DNA of 64,000 bases from Neocallimastix lanati (nom. inval.) (lineage: Eukaryota > Neocallimastigomycota > Neocallimastigomycetes > Neocallimastigales > Neocallimastigaceae), in NCBI GenBank assembly GCA_016946835.1, contig JACVTC010000103.1, forward strand, positions 135,001 through 199,000, in the 5' to 3' direction. A program made the translations under genes and the position numbers. This document shows, piece by piece, positions 46,116 to 61,981 of this stretch. The notes under the pieces were generated by a model. The model saw only the letters and a list, made by a program, of their open reading frames with translations, ran no database searches and was not told the DNA's origin. Every line of letters starts with the position of its first letter. Within the stretch, counting starts at the first letter, position 1.

Positions 46116-47150
46116 AAAAAAAATAATAATAATAATAATATTAATATTAGTAATAAAATAATATATTTTAATAGTTTAATAATATCAATAATAGCAATTT
46201 ATATAAATAAATATATATATATATTGTTTTTTATTTTTATTTTTATTTTTTTTTTTTTTTTCTTTTTTTTTTATAATAAAAAAAAAATATATTTTGATAT
46301 TATTTTATCTCAATAATAATAATACATACAGATTAAACAAGAATAAAAACAAAAACAAAAACAAACAAACAAACAAACAAAAAACAAAACTAAAAACAAA
46401 AGCAAAAGCAAAAAACAACAAAAAAATTATTTATTTTAATTGCTTTTTTTTTTTTTTTTTTTTTTATATAGAAATAATTAATAATTTATTTAAAATATAT
46501 AAAAATTTTTTTAAGTAAATATATATATATATTATTAAGTAAAAATAAATAAATAAAAAAATAAATAAAAAAATAAATAAAAAAAATAAAATAAAAAAAA
46601 AAAAAAAAAAGAAAAAAGAAACACTTGAAACAATAAATAATTAATAATAAAAATACATACAATCAAAAAAAAAAAAAAAAAAAAAAACAAGAAAAAAGAA
46701 AAAAGTAATTGATAATATATTATATAGCAACTACAAAATTTAATCTTTTTTTATTTATTTTTTCATTTTTGATCTTTCTTTTTTTTTTATTCTTTATTAT
46801 TATTATTATTAATATTATTATTATTATTATTATTATAATTATTATTATTTTTATAAAATATTATATCTGAGCTTTATTATTTCATCATAAATAAAATAAA
46901 TATATAATAATTTATATTTTATTTAATAAAGAAGAAGAATCATTTTTCTAAATAATATTTTATTACATGTATATTATGTATATTATATTAATTTTATTTA
47001 TAATAAAGCATAATGTGCTTAATCTTATTTATTATATTTTAATCCTAACATTATGTTCTTTATTAGATTTTATTATTTATATTTATTATTTATATTGATA
47101 TATGCATTGGTTAATCTATTTTATTTTATATTAGTCTATTTTGATCCTTG
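45517..47150. other. AT-rich spacer with long homopolymers
   Basis: 3' region of the kinase gene, then homopolymers (poly-A near 46075-46113) and ATT runs. The frame at 46294-46518 is AAAAC-repeat product. No gene. Confidence 0.65.
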
Positions 47151-47154
47151 AAAA

Positions 47155-48330
47155 TTATTATCATTAAATTTTTTTTGAAATATTAACACCAGATACCAGT
47201 TTTCTTAAAATATTTTCTAGCATATCAGTTGTTCTAACATATTCTAATTTTTTTTTTTTTTTATTTTTATTTTTATTTTTATTTTTATTTTTATTTTTAT
47301 TTTTATTTTTTTATTTTTTTATTTTTTTTTTTTTATTTTTTTGGAATACTATAAATATCAAATACCATTATAACAATTTTATCATATATATATTTTTAAT
47401 TTTATTTTTTTTTGAATCTTTTTTGAATTCAAAGCTTCATCATATGTATTTGGACATTGTATTACAATGTTGGAAAGTTTTATGCTTTTTTTTTTTTTTT
47501 TATTAAATATTTTTTTTTAATAATATTTCTTTTCTTTGTACTTAATACTTGAATATCTAAATTATTATCTGAGTTTTCATCTTCTTGAATTCTTCTTTTT
47601 CTATTAACATTGTTATTCAAAAAGTCATTATTATTTATACTATTATTGTTGTTGATTTCATTGTTATTATTATTATAAATATTTTATTATTATTGTTAAT
47701 TGTTGTTATTGTTATTATTTATTTTTCAGAATTTATTTGTTTTATTTTATTATAGAAAAATACTGTACAACAACCAAATATTTTAAAGTGAAAAATATCA
47801 ACAGATTTATTAAAAAAAAAAAAAGGAAAGAGGTAATTTGGCAGAATTTAAAAGTATTTTAGTACAATTATTTATTAGAGTGTTGATTTTTAATCGTTCA
47901 GCGAGACCATTTTGCTGTTGGAGGAGGGAGGGAGGGAGGGAGGAGAAGGAATAACCAAGGAATAAAATTTTTTAAAAATTAGAATGTATAAAACTAATTC
48001 TAAGATTATTAAAAAAAAAAAAATGTGGTAACATTTTTATTTATATATATTCGGTACCATTATTAGATCGAAAAGTTTTAATTGGAATATTACTACTTAT
48101 ATGTTGGAAGTTAATTTATGAAATTCAATCAAAATTTATCATGAAAATATCAGATTTATTTTATTTTTTTTATTTATTATTATTATTATTTAATAGGTAA
48201 ATCTAGCATTTTCTAGTAAAAGTCAAAAAAGGATAGTGAGGTAGTAGTTATTTCCTTGAAAAGAAGTTTCCGGTTTACCAACAACATCCAGTATGGACCA
48301 GTTTTAAAAAGGTTGGGGGTCTTTAAATTT
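47155..48330 (-). mobile_element. Ty1/copia remnant: integrase, RT start, RNase H end
   Basis: Minus-strand order as in copia pol, with large gaps. Integrase core at 48330-48190 reads LDVVGKPETSFQGNNYYLTI; integrase motif QQQNGLAERLKINTL, then SAKLP, at 47920-47810; start of reverse transcriptase PNTYDEALNSKK at 47470-47405; RNase H end TTDMLENILRKLVSG at 47240-47160. The frames are shifted and long T tracts interrupt them, so it is inactive. The integrase part contains the (GGGA)n tract at 47921-47945. An (ATTTTT)n array lies at 47262-47340. Confidence 0.75.
47926..47940 (+). other. G-quadruplex motif, GGGA x4
   Basis: GGGAGGGAGGGAGGG: four G3 tracts with single-A loops, inside a purine run 47920-47950. 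The only such motif noticed in the window. Confidence 0.8.
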
Positions 48331-48376
48331 AAATTAAATTTTTTTTTTTTTTTTTTTGTTTTAATAAAGTTTTATT

Positions 48377-48407
<31 letters not shown>

Positions 48408-48540
48408 TTTATTTTATTTATTGTAAAATATAAATTTAATTTAGATTTATGAATATGGTAAATATATAATTATATGATATCAATTCAGCTTATAATATTC
48501 ATGGTCTCTTCAATGAGACTCTTAATCCGATCAAATGTGA

Positions 48541-48594
48541 AACTTATATTTAATATTTTATATATATATATATATAAAATATTAAATATAAGTT
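48541..48594. repeat. Perfect 54-bp AT palindrome
   Basis: AACTTATATTTAATATTTTA, a central TA run, then the exact complement, without spacer. It lies at the outer side of the candidate LTR. Confidence 0.9.
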
Positions 48595-48880
48595 AGAATA
48601 CACTCAACAATATAAATATATAATGTTAATAAATTACTTATTATATTATATTTTTATATAGTTATAAGTATTTATACACTATGTAATGTCATATTGTAAA
48701 TAAAGTTAAGTGTAAACATTAACATTCCCCCCTATTACATTATGTATTACTAGTTTTTTTTTACAACTCTATTTTGATGTACAGTTTATTTAATCTTTCA
48801 AAAATATATTTTATCGGGTAAATTTTTTCATAGTAATTCCGGGAATACTCTTCGTTAAAGGATCAGCTAGCATTTTTTTT
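48595..48880 (-). mobile_element. Second copia fragment: RNase H tail, PPT and 3' LTR start
   Basis: Coding strand: KMLADPLTKSIPGITMKK, the classic copia RNase H end, at about 48877-48820; then a purine-rich tract ending GGGGGGAA and TGTTAATGTTTACACTTAAC at about 48728, fitting a polypurine tract directly followed by an LTR beginning TGTT. The far LTR end is not certain; it may reach the palindrome. A related stretch (GGTTTACACTTAC) at 49405-49450 could be a piece of another LTR. Confidence 0.65.
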
Positions 48881-48939
48881 TTTTTTTTTTTTTTTTTTTT
48901 ATTATTAAATATATTTCTTTGAATATAATTTTTAAACGA

Positions 48940-49400
48940 CAAACCTTAGTTTAACACCTGTAACAATAACGGAGTTCACCCTCTCCGTTAAACCATTTGT
49001 TTGGTGATGAAATGGAGAAGAAAATTTTTAAGAGAATAAATATTTAGTCCTTTACAAACAGCAGTCCAAAATTTAGATGTAAATTGTGTGCCTCTGTCCG
49101 AGAGGATTTCAATAGGAAGTCCATGGCAGCTGAAAATTTTGGTTTAAGGAAGGCAGGGAAGTCGTGTCTGTAGCAGAAGGAACGTTTGGGAAAAGAAATT
49201 AAATGACATATCTTGGAAAGACGATCAATAACCACCAAAAAATTACATGTATTAACCGTTAGATTTGGGTTAAGTCTGTTATGAAGTCCATTGAGATGGA
49301 AGTCCAAGGGCGATTTGGAAATGTCAAGCGGATTTAATAAGCTGTATAGTTTGTGTTTAGAAACTTTTGAGTGACAACATATTTCGCAAGAACGGACATA
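48940..49400 (-). mobile_element. Ty3/gypsy integrase remnant
   Basis: Frames shift, but the order is clear on the minus strand: CEICCHSKVSKHK (zinc-finger CxxC part), a degenerate PWxSISMDF equivalent, NFLVVIDRLSKICHLI (49225-49190), [18 protein letters not shown] (49120-49060) and [15 protein letters not shown] (about 49000-48965). The Asp, Asp and Glu of the catalytic triad sit in these three blocks. Stops and shifts show it is dead. It is followed by the copia tail, so two element types are nested or fused. Confidence 0.8.
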
Positions 49401-49497
49401 ATATCATAATGTACATAAAAGTAAGTGTAAACCTTGACATTTTGACATTTATATATATTATCTAATAAAAAGTTAATTTTAATCTTATTAGATAAAA

Positions 49498-49534
49498 TAA
49501 TAATTATAATAATAATAATAATAATAATAATAAT

Positions 49535-49630
<96 letters not shown>

Positions 49631-49657
49631 TATAATAATAATAATAATAATAATAAT

Positions 49658-49731
<74 letters not shown>

Positions 49732-49732
49732 T
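49498..49732. repeat. (AAT)n array with ATT interruptions
   Basis: Long trinucleotide array with single TAATTATAA breaks; the Tyr-rich minus-strand frame is a by-product. Confidence 0.9.
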
Positions 49733-50238
49733 TATAAAAAAACTTATAATTCAACTCTGAGGAACAAAGACATTTAAAGGAGTTGTTCTTTAAAGAATTT
49801 ATATAAGTTATGGCAAAGGTTTTTTTCTATTACTAGTTTTTTTTTGAATTAATCTCTAGCATAAAAAAAAATAATAGTAATAATTATTCTTTATACAACA
49901 GTTCTATTGTTAATATTTGTCCTAGATTGAAATAGGAGAGAGTTTGGAGGACACAACTATATTAATCTACTTTACAGATATTAACTTTTTTTTTTTTTTT
50001 TATTTAATTATTATTAATATTTTTATTTTTATTTTTATTTTTTATTTTTTAATTTTATTATTATTTTTATTCTAATTTAATTTATTTTTATTTTTTTTTT
50101 TTACTGATAGTAACGATTTAATGTTTCATATCATAATTAACTTTAAAATAAAATTTTCTATTATTAATATTCTTTTTTATTATTTATTATTATTATTAAT
50201 TATTATTATTAATTATTATTATTATAATTATTATTTTC

Positions 50239-50302
<64 letters not shown>

Positions 50303-51420
50303 TTCCACTTTATCTACTTTACAGATATTAACTATCTTAATTCTATTTTTATTAAATATTTTTTTTTATTTTTACTTTTTTTTTATTTCAACATTTATAC
50401 ATTTATTTAAAATAAATTGAAAAAATAAATTAAAAAAAAAAAAAAATTTTAAATGACTAAAAATAGAAATAAATCAAAATGATATAATTACATTAAAAAA
50501 AAAAAAAAAAAAAAAAAAGGTTAAAATTCCCAGAAAAAAAAAAAAATAGCTAATTCTAACATATTAATTATTAATCTTATTTTTATTTTTAACTAATTTT
50601 AACTTTTAGGTTTAATTTATTTTTTTTTATTTTAACTTTGTTAAATAAATTTTAATTTCAATTTTAATCTTATCTAATAATAGAAAAAAAAATAATAAAA
50701 AAAAAATAATAAGAAATAAGTAATAAAAGAAAGAGGGAAAAAAGAAATAAGAAAATTAAAAAAACTCATATTAAGAGTATTCAATGCTTAAGCAATAGAA
50801 AAAAAAAGTCAAAATAAAAGTATTCAATATTTAATCAATACTAATATGTTAAAAAGTGTATTGACTTATCATAAAATATCAGAAAAGAAAAAAGACTTGA
50901 TTTCTCATGTAAATTCTTTTAGAATAAATATATATATATATATATATATATTTCTATTAAATGGATATTACATATTCCATAAACCCCTTTTAAGTACAGA
51001 AGTTTATTATTTATTAAATTGTATTAGTAAAGCATATTAAATAATTATTTTTATACACTTTTTTTTTTTTTTTTTTCTCACATGATTTCTACATCATTGT
51101 GATATAAAACAGATATGTGTAGTAACATACTAGTATATTTAATAATAATTATTAAATATTAAATTTATATCTTTTTTGATCATAATTATTTTATTTTATT
51201 TTATTTCAATATGTATGATTATAATTATAATAATTATAATACTTTAATTCATATAAAATTAATATAGTTCTATATATTAGAATATATACTTAATATATTA
51301 CCTATTTCTTATAAATTAAATTATTTATATTAGAAATAGAGGACTCTTATGTAAAATTTTAGGAATTATAATTATTATTTTAATTGTATGAATATTATAA
51401 TTTTATTAATAAAATTTACT
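49733..51420. other. AT-rich spacer with a 22-bp direct repeat
   Basis: ATCTACTTTACAGATATTAA-CT is present at 49965-49986 and 50312-50333, enclosing poly-T and (ATT)n sequence. GC-richer scraps at 49750-49810 and 49920-49985 are not recognised. No gene. Confidence 0.6.
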
Positions 51421-52005
51421 AAACTACCATTTAAAAAAAAGCCCACTACTTATAAATTATTGCACATAAAAGTCATGCATATCAATTGATAGGTCACATG
51501 AGTGTATTAAGGAGACCGAACCTTAACATGCCTTATCATTTTGACGTCGACGCTTTACTACCTCTAAGAGAGATTTAAAGTACTAGGCATGGTCCCCTAA
51601 CCCCAACAGATTACGAAAATCCGGACTGACCGTCATACCACCCACCCCTCTGTCATCGGGAATAGCAGAAATCTTAATTTGTTTTGGAGATGGTATAATT
51701 AAGGAAATTGACCATATTATTTACAATATGGATATATATAACTTAAATATCTAGACAGGCTTATGCTATTTTTCCTAATATATGCCCAAAAACACCTTAG
51801 TTTTGATCAGAGTCCAAATCGCCCACAAATCCATCATACTTATTCCAATATACTTACCTATAATTGTTCTATCTACGCATTATCATAAAACCTGGAAGGG
51901 AAAACTGATAAGGTCATAGAGCGGGGCCGAACCAAGTAACCTTATGCTCTAAGACGCAACGCCTTAACGGCCAGGATAGAATCTTGGAACGACATTTTTA
52001 TACAC
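51421..52005. other. GC-richer island, about 580 bp, with tRNA-like end
   Basis: Composition close to normal throughout (GGAGACCGAACCTTAACATG, CCACCCACCCCTCTGTCATC). No open frame of length. The right end contains a tRNA-like stretch on the minus strand. It may be a SINE or other non-coding mobile element. Confidence 0.4.
51909..51985 (-). ncRNA. tRNA-like relic (Leu-type features)
   Basis: Minus strand: TCCTGGCCGTTAAGGCGTTG matches an A box and D-arm with part of the loop missing; CTTAGAG fits an anticodon loop with TAG; TTGGTTCGGCCCC resembles a B box. The anticodon and T stems do not pair well, so it is not a working tRNA. It is either a decayed tRNA-Leu gene or the head of a tRNA-derived SINE. 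Confidence 0.35.
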
Positions 52006-52521
52006 ATTTGATATTAATTTTGTTTTGATATATTTATTTTATATTTAAATTTTTATATTTATATTTTATTTTTAATTCTTTTTTTTTTTAATTTTTATTT
52101 TATAAATCTATCTATTATGACATAATTTAATAAAAAAAAAAAAATAATTTTTTTTTTTTTTTTTTTAAATATTAATAGATAAAGTATTAAATTAAATAAT
52201 TAAAATATAAAAAAAAATATTAATCCACTTCTTTTTTTTTATTTAATAATAATTATATTATAATTTGGTGAACTAAATATTATTCTATACATTATTTATT
52301 ATTGTATTAATTATATTAAATTATTATTAAATTAATTAATATATTTATATATTCTATTTGATTTTATTATTTATTTATTTATTTTTTTTTTTTTATTATA
52401 TCTTTATTTTAATTTTTTTTTTAAAAAAAAAATAAAAATAAAAATAAAAAATAAAAATAATAATATATATATATATATATATTTTTTATTTTTTATTTTT
52501 TATTATTATTAATTTTCTTTT

Positions 52522-56008
<3,487 letters not shown>

Positions 56009-58360
56009 TTCTTTATTTATATTAATATCATTATCAGGGAATAAATTATTATATTATATGAAATATATTAATTTATAATATTTCTTATTTTTTTTTTTTT
56101 TATTATTATTATTCTTTATTTAAATTTTGACTTTTTATGAATTGAATTTATTTTATTCCTATTAAAGAATTTATTATTAAAAAAAAATTATTTTAATAGT
56201 TTAAAAAATATTAATAAAAAAAAAAAAAGGGAACTTTTATTTAAAAAATAATAATAAATATATATATTATATATATATAAAATAAAAAAAAAAATAAAAT
56301 AATTTTTTTTTCTATAAAATTTTTAAATATAATAATTAAAGTTTTTTTTTTTTTATTTTATTTTTTTAATTCTTTATTTTTATTTTTATTTTTATTTTCA
56401 TTTTTATTATTATATTTTTCATTAACTATTACAGATAAACTTTTATTTATAATATTTTTAATGAAGTGAAAAAAAAAAAAAAAAAAATCCCAATTAAACT
56501 GAATATTTAAATAATTATTATTATTATTTATATTCATTTTTTTTTATAATTAAAATTTATTTGATTTATTTATTTGAATTATTAAACTTTAAATATAATA
56601 AAGTAAAGAAAAAAAAAAAACTTTTATTAAAATTTTAAATATTCAATTTAATTATTGGTTAAATATTACCCAATTTTTTTACTTTTTTAATTATTTATAT
56701 TCTTATTTATATATACCATTAAAAATTAAATTTTATTTTTTATTTTATATTTAATTTTTTCTAATTTAAATATAATATATATATATAATATATATATATA
56801 ATATATATAATTTTTTTTTATTAATATTATTTTATTTAATAGTAAAATAATATTTTCTTCTTTCATAACTTTTTTATTAAGCCTTTCATAATATTAAATA
56901 CATAGTTTTTTTCAAAAAAAAAAAAAAAAAAAAAAAGTTAAATTCTTTATAAAGGATATTATTTTAAATAATACCAAACAATTATAAATAAAATATATTT
57001 CTTGAATATAAAAATGATTTAAACAAAAATTATAAAATGAACTCAATATGTTCTTAAATATCTTTTTTTATCCACAAAAAATAAAAATAAAAAAATAAAT
57101 ATATATATTTAAATATTTTTTTTATATATTGGTTTAAACAATGTTACTAATTGAATGTCAATTAATATATTTATATATATAATATATATATAGACTGTAT
57201 TTAAATTACATTGTTTTTATTAAACCTAATTTTTAACCAATTTATATATATATAAAAGATAAGCTAATTTTAAAAATTTTTTTTAAGCTTTATTTTGAAA
57301 AAGTTATTTTTCAAAATAATATTATTTATTAAATAAATTATAAATTAGTGAATTACAAAGTATATAATATATTTGAAATAAATATAACTATTTATTTATT
57401 TATTATTTTATTATTTATTTTATTAATAATTTGTATATATATATATATTTATTTTTTGATTATTTTGTTAATTAAAATTATTTTTGTTAAAATAAATGAT
57501 ATAAAATGAAATATTCAAACCTTAATTAATATAAAATTAGTTTTATTATTCAAACATAAATTAATGTCTTAAATCATATTTAAATTTAATGATTATATAA
57601 TGTTCTTGAAAAGTAACTAGATTTCTAAATATTAATTATACTTTTAATTAATAAAAAATAAGAAATAATAAAATTTATAACATAAAGCAATGTTATAAAT
57701 TTTCTGAATTAAGAGAAAAGTGTGAGAAATTTTTAAAAAGTTTCAATAAATTAATCCCCACAATACTTCCTTGATCTAGGATTACATCACTTGGTGGAAA
57801 TATCGTCTCATTTGGGAGAAAAAAAAATATTTACTAAATTAATAAATTTTAATATTACTATTTTTTTAAATTATAAGTACAATAGAATGCACCACCTTTC
57901 GAAATACTTTTTGAGACCACCCTCTGGATTCATATATTCATAATTATTAATATGCGATTGGAATGATTGGATTGTGAACGTACGAATTTTTACTAAATTA
58001 TGCCCTTTCATTATTGTTCTGTTGTTACTAATAAATTTAAAAATTTGATATAATCTATTTGGAAATGTTGAAAATACTTGAGATCGTAAATTATATTTTA
58101 TTATTAAATTTTAATTAGTATTAATTTAATAACTACATAAATCTTAAAATTTTAGTTATAACTCTTGTAGAGAATATTATTAAGTGTAAAAGAAGGGAAA
58201 GGTTGATTATTTTCAACTATTTAATTATCATATAATTTAGGTTTTTAATTTCAAAGAAAAATTGTTAATTCCAAATATTGATTCCTACTGAATTTTTTAA
58301 TAGAATTGTTTTTATATTTATTGTGATTAAATATATAATTTTATTAAATATAATAGTTCA

Positions 58361-58421
<61 letters not shown>

Positions 58422-58615
58422 TCCATTGTAAAAAACAAGTAATATTAATGTAAAGATTTTGATATTTAAATTTATGAAATAGAAATTTTGGTTTGATATA
58501 ATTATTTATTATAGAATCCAAAAAATGAAAATTATAATTTGATATATATCTTTAGTACAGTATTAGTTTAAATAGTAAGTCAATTTTTTGAACAGAATGA
58601 ATTCTTTTATTCCCA
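56009..58615. other. AT-rich spacer; receptor 5' side; 58-nt poly-T
   Basis: No gene seen. GC-richer patches at 57695-57825 and 57885-58030 (GGTGGAAATATCGTCTCATT, GATTGTGAACGTACGAATTT) have no lasting frame. 58363-58420 is an unbroken run of about 58 T, the longest homopolymer noticed. Confidence 0.6.
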
Positions 58616-58619
58616 TTAC

Positions 58620-59010
58620 TTACTGGTGGGGAAAAAAATCAGATTCATGTGAATTAGCTCTTATTTCTCTTTTAGTTTGTAAACAAATAAACATTAATTT
58701 TTGAAAAGAAAATACTGCAACTAATAGATTTTGATTGAATTTATTATATGTATTTTTATTATAAGATTTCTTGAATTTTAATTTAGGTTTAGTTTTCATT
58801 TTATTATTTCCACTAACTTTATTAGACTTTATTTTTTCTTTTTTTGCGAGTACTACCTTTAATTGTATTTGATTCTTCGTTAGAGTCATTTGTACTGTGA
58901 CCTGTAGTTTCTTCGTAGGATTTCTTGTCAGGGAGTTCAGATTTTGTGAGATTTCTGTCATTTTTAGTAATTAATTCATTATTATTTTTATTAATGTTGC
59001 CTTTCATTAA
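58620..59010 (-). pseudogene. Lys-rich broken open frame, retroelement-associated
   Basis: Two overlapping minus-strand frames (59007-58822 and 58961-58620) join by one frameshift to give a Lys/Asn/Ser-rich segment (NDRNLTKSELPDKKSYEE; later KSNKVSGNNKMKTKPKL) ending HESDFFPHQ-stop. No domain recognised; the basic composition fits part of a gag-like protein. It lies back to back with the plus-strand gag-like remnant. Confidence 0.35.
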
Positions 59011-59054
59011 TATTAACTTCTTTCCGCTTTTTAATAGAAATTTCTTCTTTTGAA

Positions 59055-59960
59055 GATAGAATTAGAGATAGGAAAATAACTGAAAAATAAATTAAAAACC
59101 AAAAGAAACTTAGACATGTTTCAATGTATTCAAATCATTTTATATACAAAAAAGGATGTTGATGCTTGGTACAATCAAATGAACAAACGAAGTGACCTGG
59201 ATCACTCTTTACCAGATTATATATGAAGAAGTATCTATCAATAATTGTAAATTTAAAGTAATCAGTAAGAGTATTCATTGTCTAAATGCCTTAAAGTAAT
59301 TAAAGAAGTGGATTTTAAAAATTGTTTATTCCTCTTTAGAAGAAATGCGGGATGCTCTTCTGGATTTTCACAAACTACATATTGATCCTGAAGATATTAT
59401 TGATAAACTTAGGGACATGATCATAGCTACTAGATGGAGAATTAAAAAATTTTAATGAAGAATATAAAGAATTTTATAATAAACAGGATGGTGAAAATCG
59501 AAAATGTATTTATGTTTTAGACTCAACTTAAAATCAATTTTTAATATAAAAAAGACATAGAAAGGCATTAAACCTGCAAGGAAAAGAATTAACATAACTA
59601 CTTAACTATTGCCTTTTCTTCAGCTGAACTAATTGATGAAGTTAAAAACGAGTATGGTAAAAGAACCAGAAACACTAGCAGAAATTCTTCTTAAAAATCA
59701 AAAAAAAAAAAAAAAATCTAATTAATTCATATAGTATTTCAAAATTTTTAAAAAGTAAGCAACCTAGTTACTTATGAATCACGTCACAACAATTTCAAAA
59801 AGTAATAAATTTAATGATGACGCGAACAAAAAGGTAAATATAGAATAGTTTTTATTGTAACGACGAGGGCCATAAGAATTATAACTGTCCAAAATTTTAA
59901 TCATTTTGAATACTTTAATTATCAGAGATTACTTAATGAGGAAACAGGTGGTTCAACTAA
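59055..59960 (+). mobile_element. LTR-retroelement gag-like remnant with zinc knuckle
   Basis: Interrupted plus-strand frames: DVDAWYNQMNKRSDLDHSL near 59155; SLEEMRDALLDFHKLHIDP and IIDKLRDMIIATRW at about 59330-59440; AELIDEVKNEYGKR near 59620; then YCNDEGHKNYNCP at 59865-59900, a CCHC-type zinc knuckle in which the first Cys position reads Ser. The order and content fit a retrotransposon Gag. Many stops, no pol on this strand downstream, so a dead fragment. Confidence 0.55.
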
Positions 59961-59999
59961 TTCCAATAATAAATGTTTGAACCACTAAAAAAAAGGGAG

Positions 60000-61947
60000 T
60001 AGAGAACTTTCTTCTCTTTTATTTTAATCATTTTAGGTCCATTTTCATTTTTGGTGAGAGCATCTACAAGTATATTTTCAGTATCAATATATTCTAAAAT
60101 AATTATTTTATTTTTTAGATGATCTTTTTAGATGATCCTTTTTGAAATAAAATTTTAAGTTGATATGTTTTAATATTTGGGATTTATTTGTTCATTTTCA
60201 ATAGTAGTTTTGCTGAAATAAATTATTCGTGTAGATATTAATTGGTTTCTTGAATTTTAATAATTCATACAATACGTTTCATATCCATAAACATTTTTTT
60301 TAACACATTCGATGATAGCGATATATTCTGCTTCGATTTTAGAGGTAGAAACTGTTTTTTTTTTTTTTAGAAATCCAAAGTATGGGATCATTTCCCATTA
60401 AAATAATGTTTCCATATGTCGTTTTTTTGTCATTGATATGACCTCCTAAGTCAACATCAGTGAATGTAATTATTTCCTCTGCTCTCTTGTAAATGATTTT
60501 ATAATTATCAGTTGAGTTAAAAAATTTAAATATATTGGTTACTTTATGTCAGTCAGATACAATAGGATTCTCGGCATTTCTTAAGGCTTCATTAATGGCA
60601 AAAGCAATATCAGGTCTTGTACATTTTGATATATAAATTAATGAGTCTAATGCGCTTTTTGTAGGTTGTTTTATTTTCATCTTTACTATCACCAGTACAG
60701 GGGATTTTGGTTCTTCTGGTGTTACTGATTCTAGATTTTAAAAGTAAATTAATTATTAATAAAATTTGTTTAAGATATAGAATATCTATTACCTGATTTT
60801 TCTACTTTAATTCCTAACAAACTGCCAATTTTAGAGCAATACGAAATTTAGAATTTTACTTTGAAAGTACTTACAATTTTTATAATTTCGTTTTTGTTTC
60901 AAGTTACCATCAGATCATCTACATATATTCCCATAATGTAGGCAATTTTATCATTTATTACATTTTTATATATGCATTGTTCTTATATTAATTGTTCAAA
61001 TCCTGAAATAATTAGAAAATTTGTGATGGTTTCATTCAATAACTTCCCGGATTGTTTTAATTCGTATAAGTTTTTATTTAATCTCCAGTATCCCTTTTTG
61101 TAGTCCTTACCTTCTTCAGGAATTTCTATATATAATTCTTTATCTAATACAGCATTTAGGTATGGTGCTTTTATATCAAATTGAACAACCTCCCAAGTGA
61201 AATTTTGCAGTCAAAGCTATTATTCATTTTATACTATCCATGCTAAGAGTAGGTGAGAATGTTAATTCGTCATCAATACCTCTAATTTGGCTAAAACCCT
61301 TTGTAACTGGACATGGTTTAAACTTTATTGTATTGCTATTGTGATCTCTTTTTACCATAAATATCCATTTCGTACGAATTACTTTCTTGCTGTTTGGTAA
61401 ATGAGTTATAAAAGTCATAATTTTATTAACACACAAATTATTTAATTCAATACGCGTTGCATCTCTAACCATTCTTCTCGATATTTATTATTTTGGATAT
61501 CATTAAAAATTTAATGGAATATCCATGGTTATATCTAGAGCTTCTCTATCATTATTTCTTATGATAGCATGTATTGAAATATGTTCATCAGTAGATGATG
61601 CAAGTCTTTTAATTGATAAATTAGTATGTACTTCGTTTTCTTTATTTCTTTTGTTATGTAAATTAAGATATTTTGTAAGATCTTCATGGTAGTAATGACC
61701 TAGACGACGTTGCCACAAGTTTAAACTTGTTTTAATTAAGTGTAATTTTCTTGTCTCTTTCCAAGACATTAATAGCATAGTTTTTTTTTTTTTTTTTTTT
61801 TAATTAAGATTACAGTAATGTTGTTATTACAAGTGCTGAAATTTCCAATTTTTTTAATTTTTGTTATTGATTTTCTTATTGATAATAAGTAGAGTTTTGC
61901 CTTTTTTGAGTAATCATGCTACACATGAATCCTAGCTTTATTATTAT

Positions 61948-61981
<34 letters not shown>

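Noticed and set aside
49488-49754. 88-codon Tyr/Asn frame
   Set aside because: Direct translation of an (AAT)n array.
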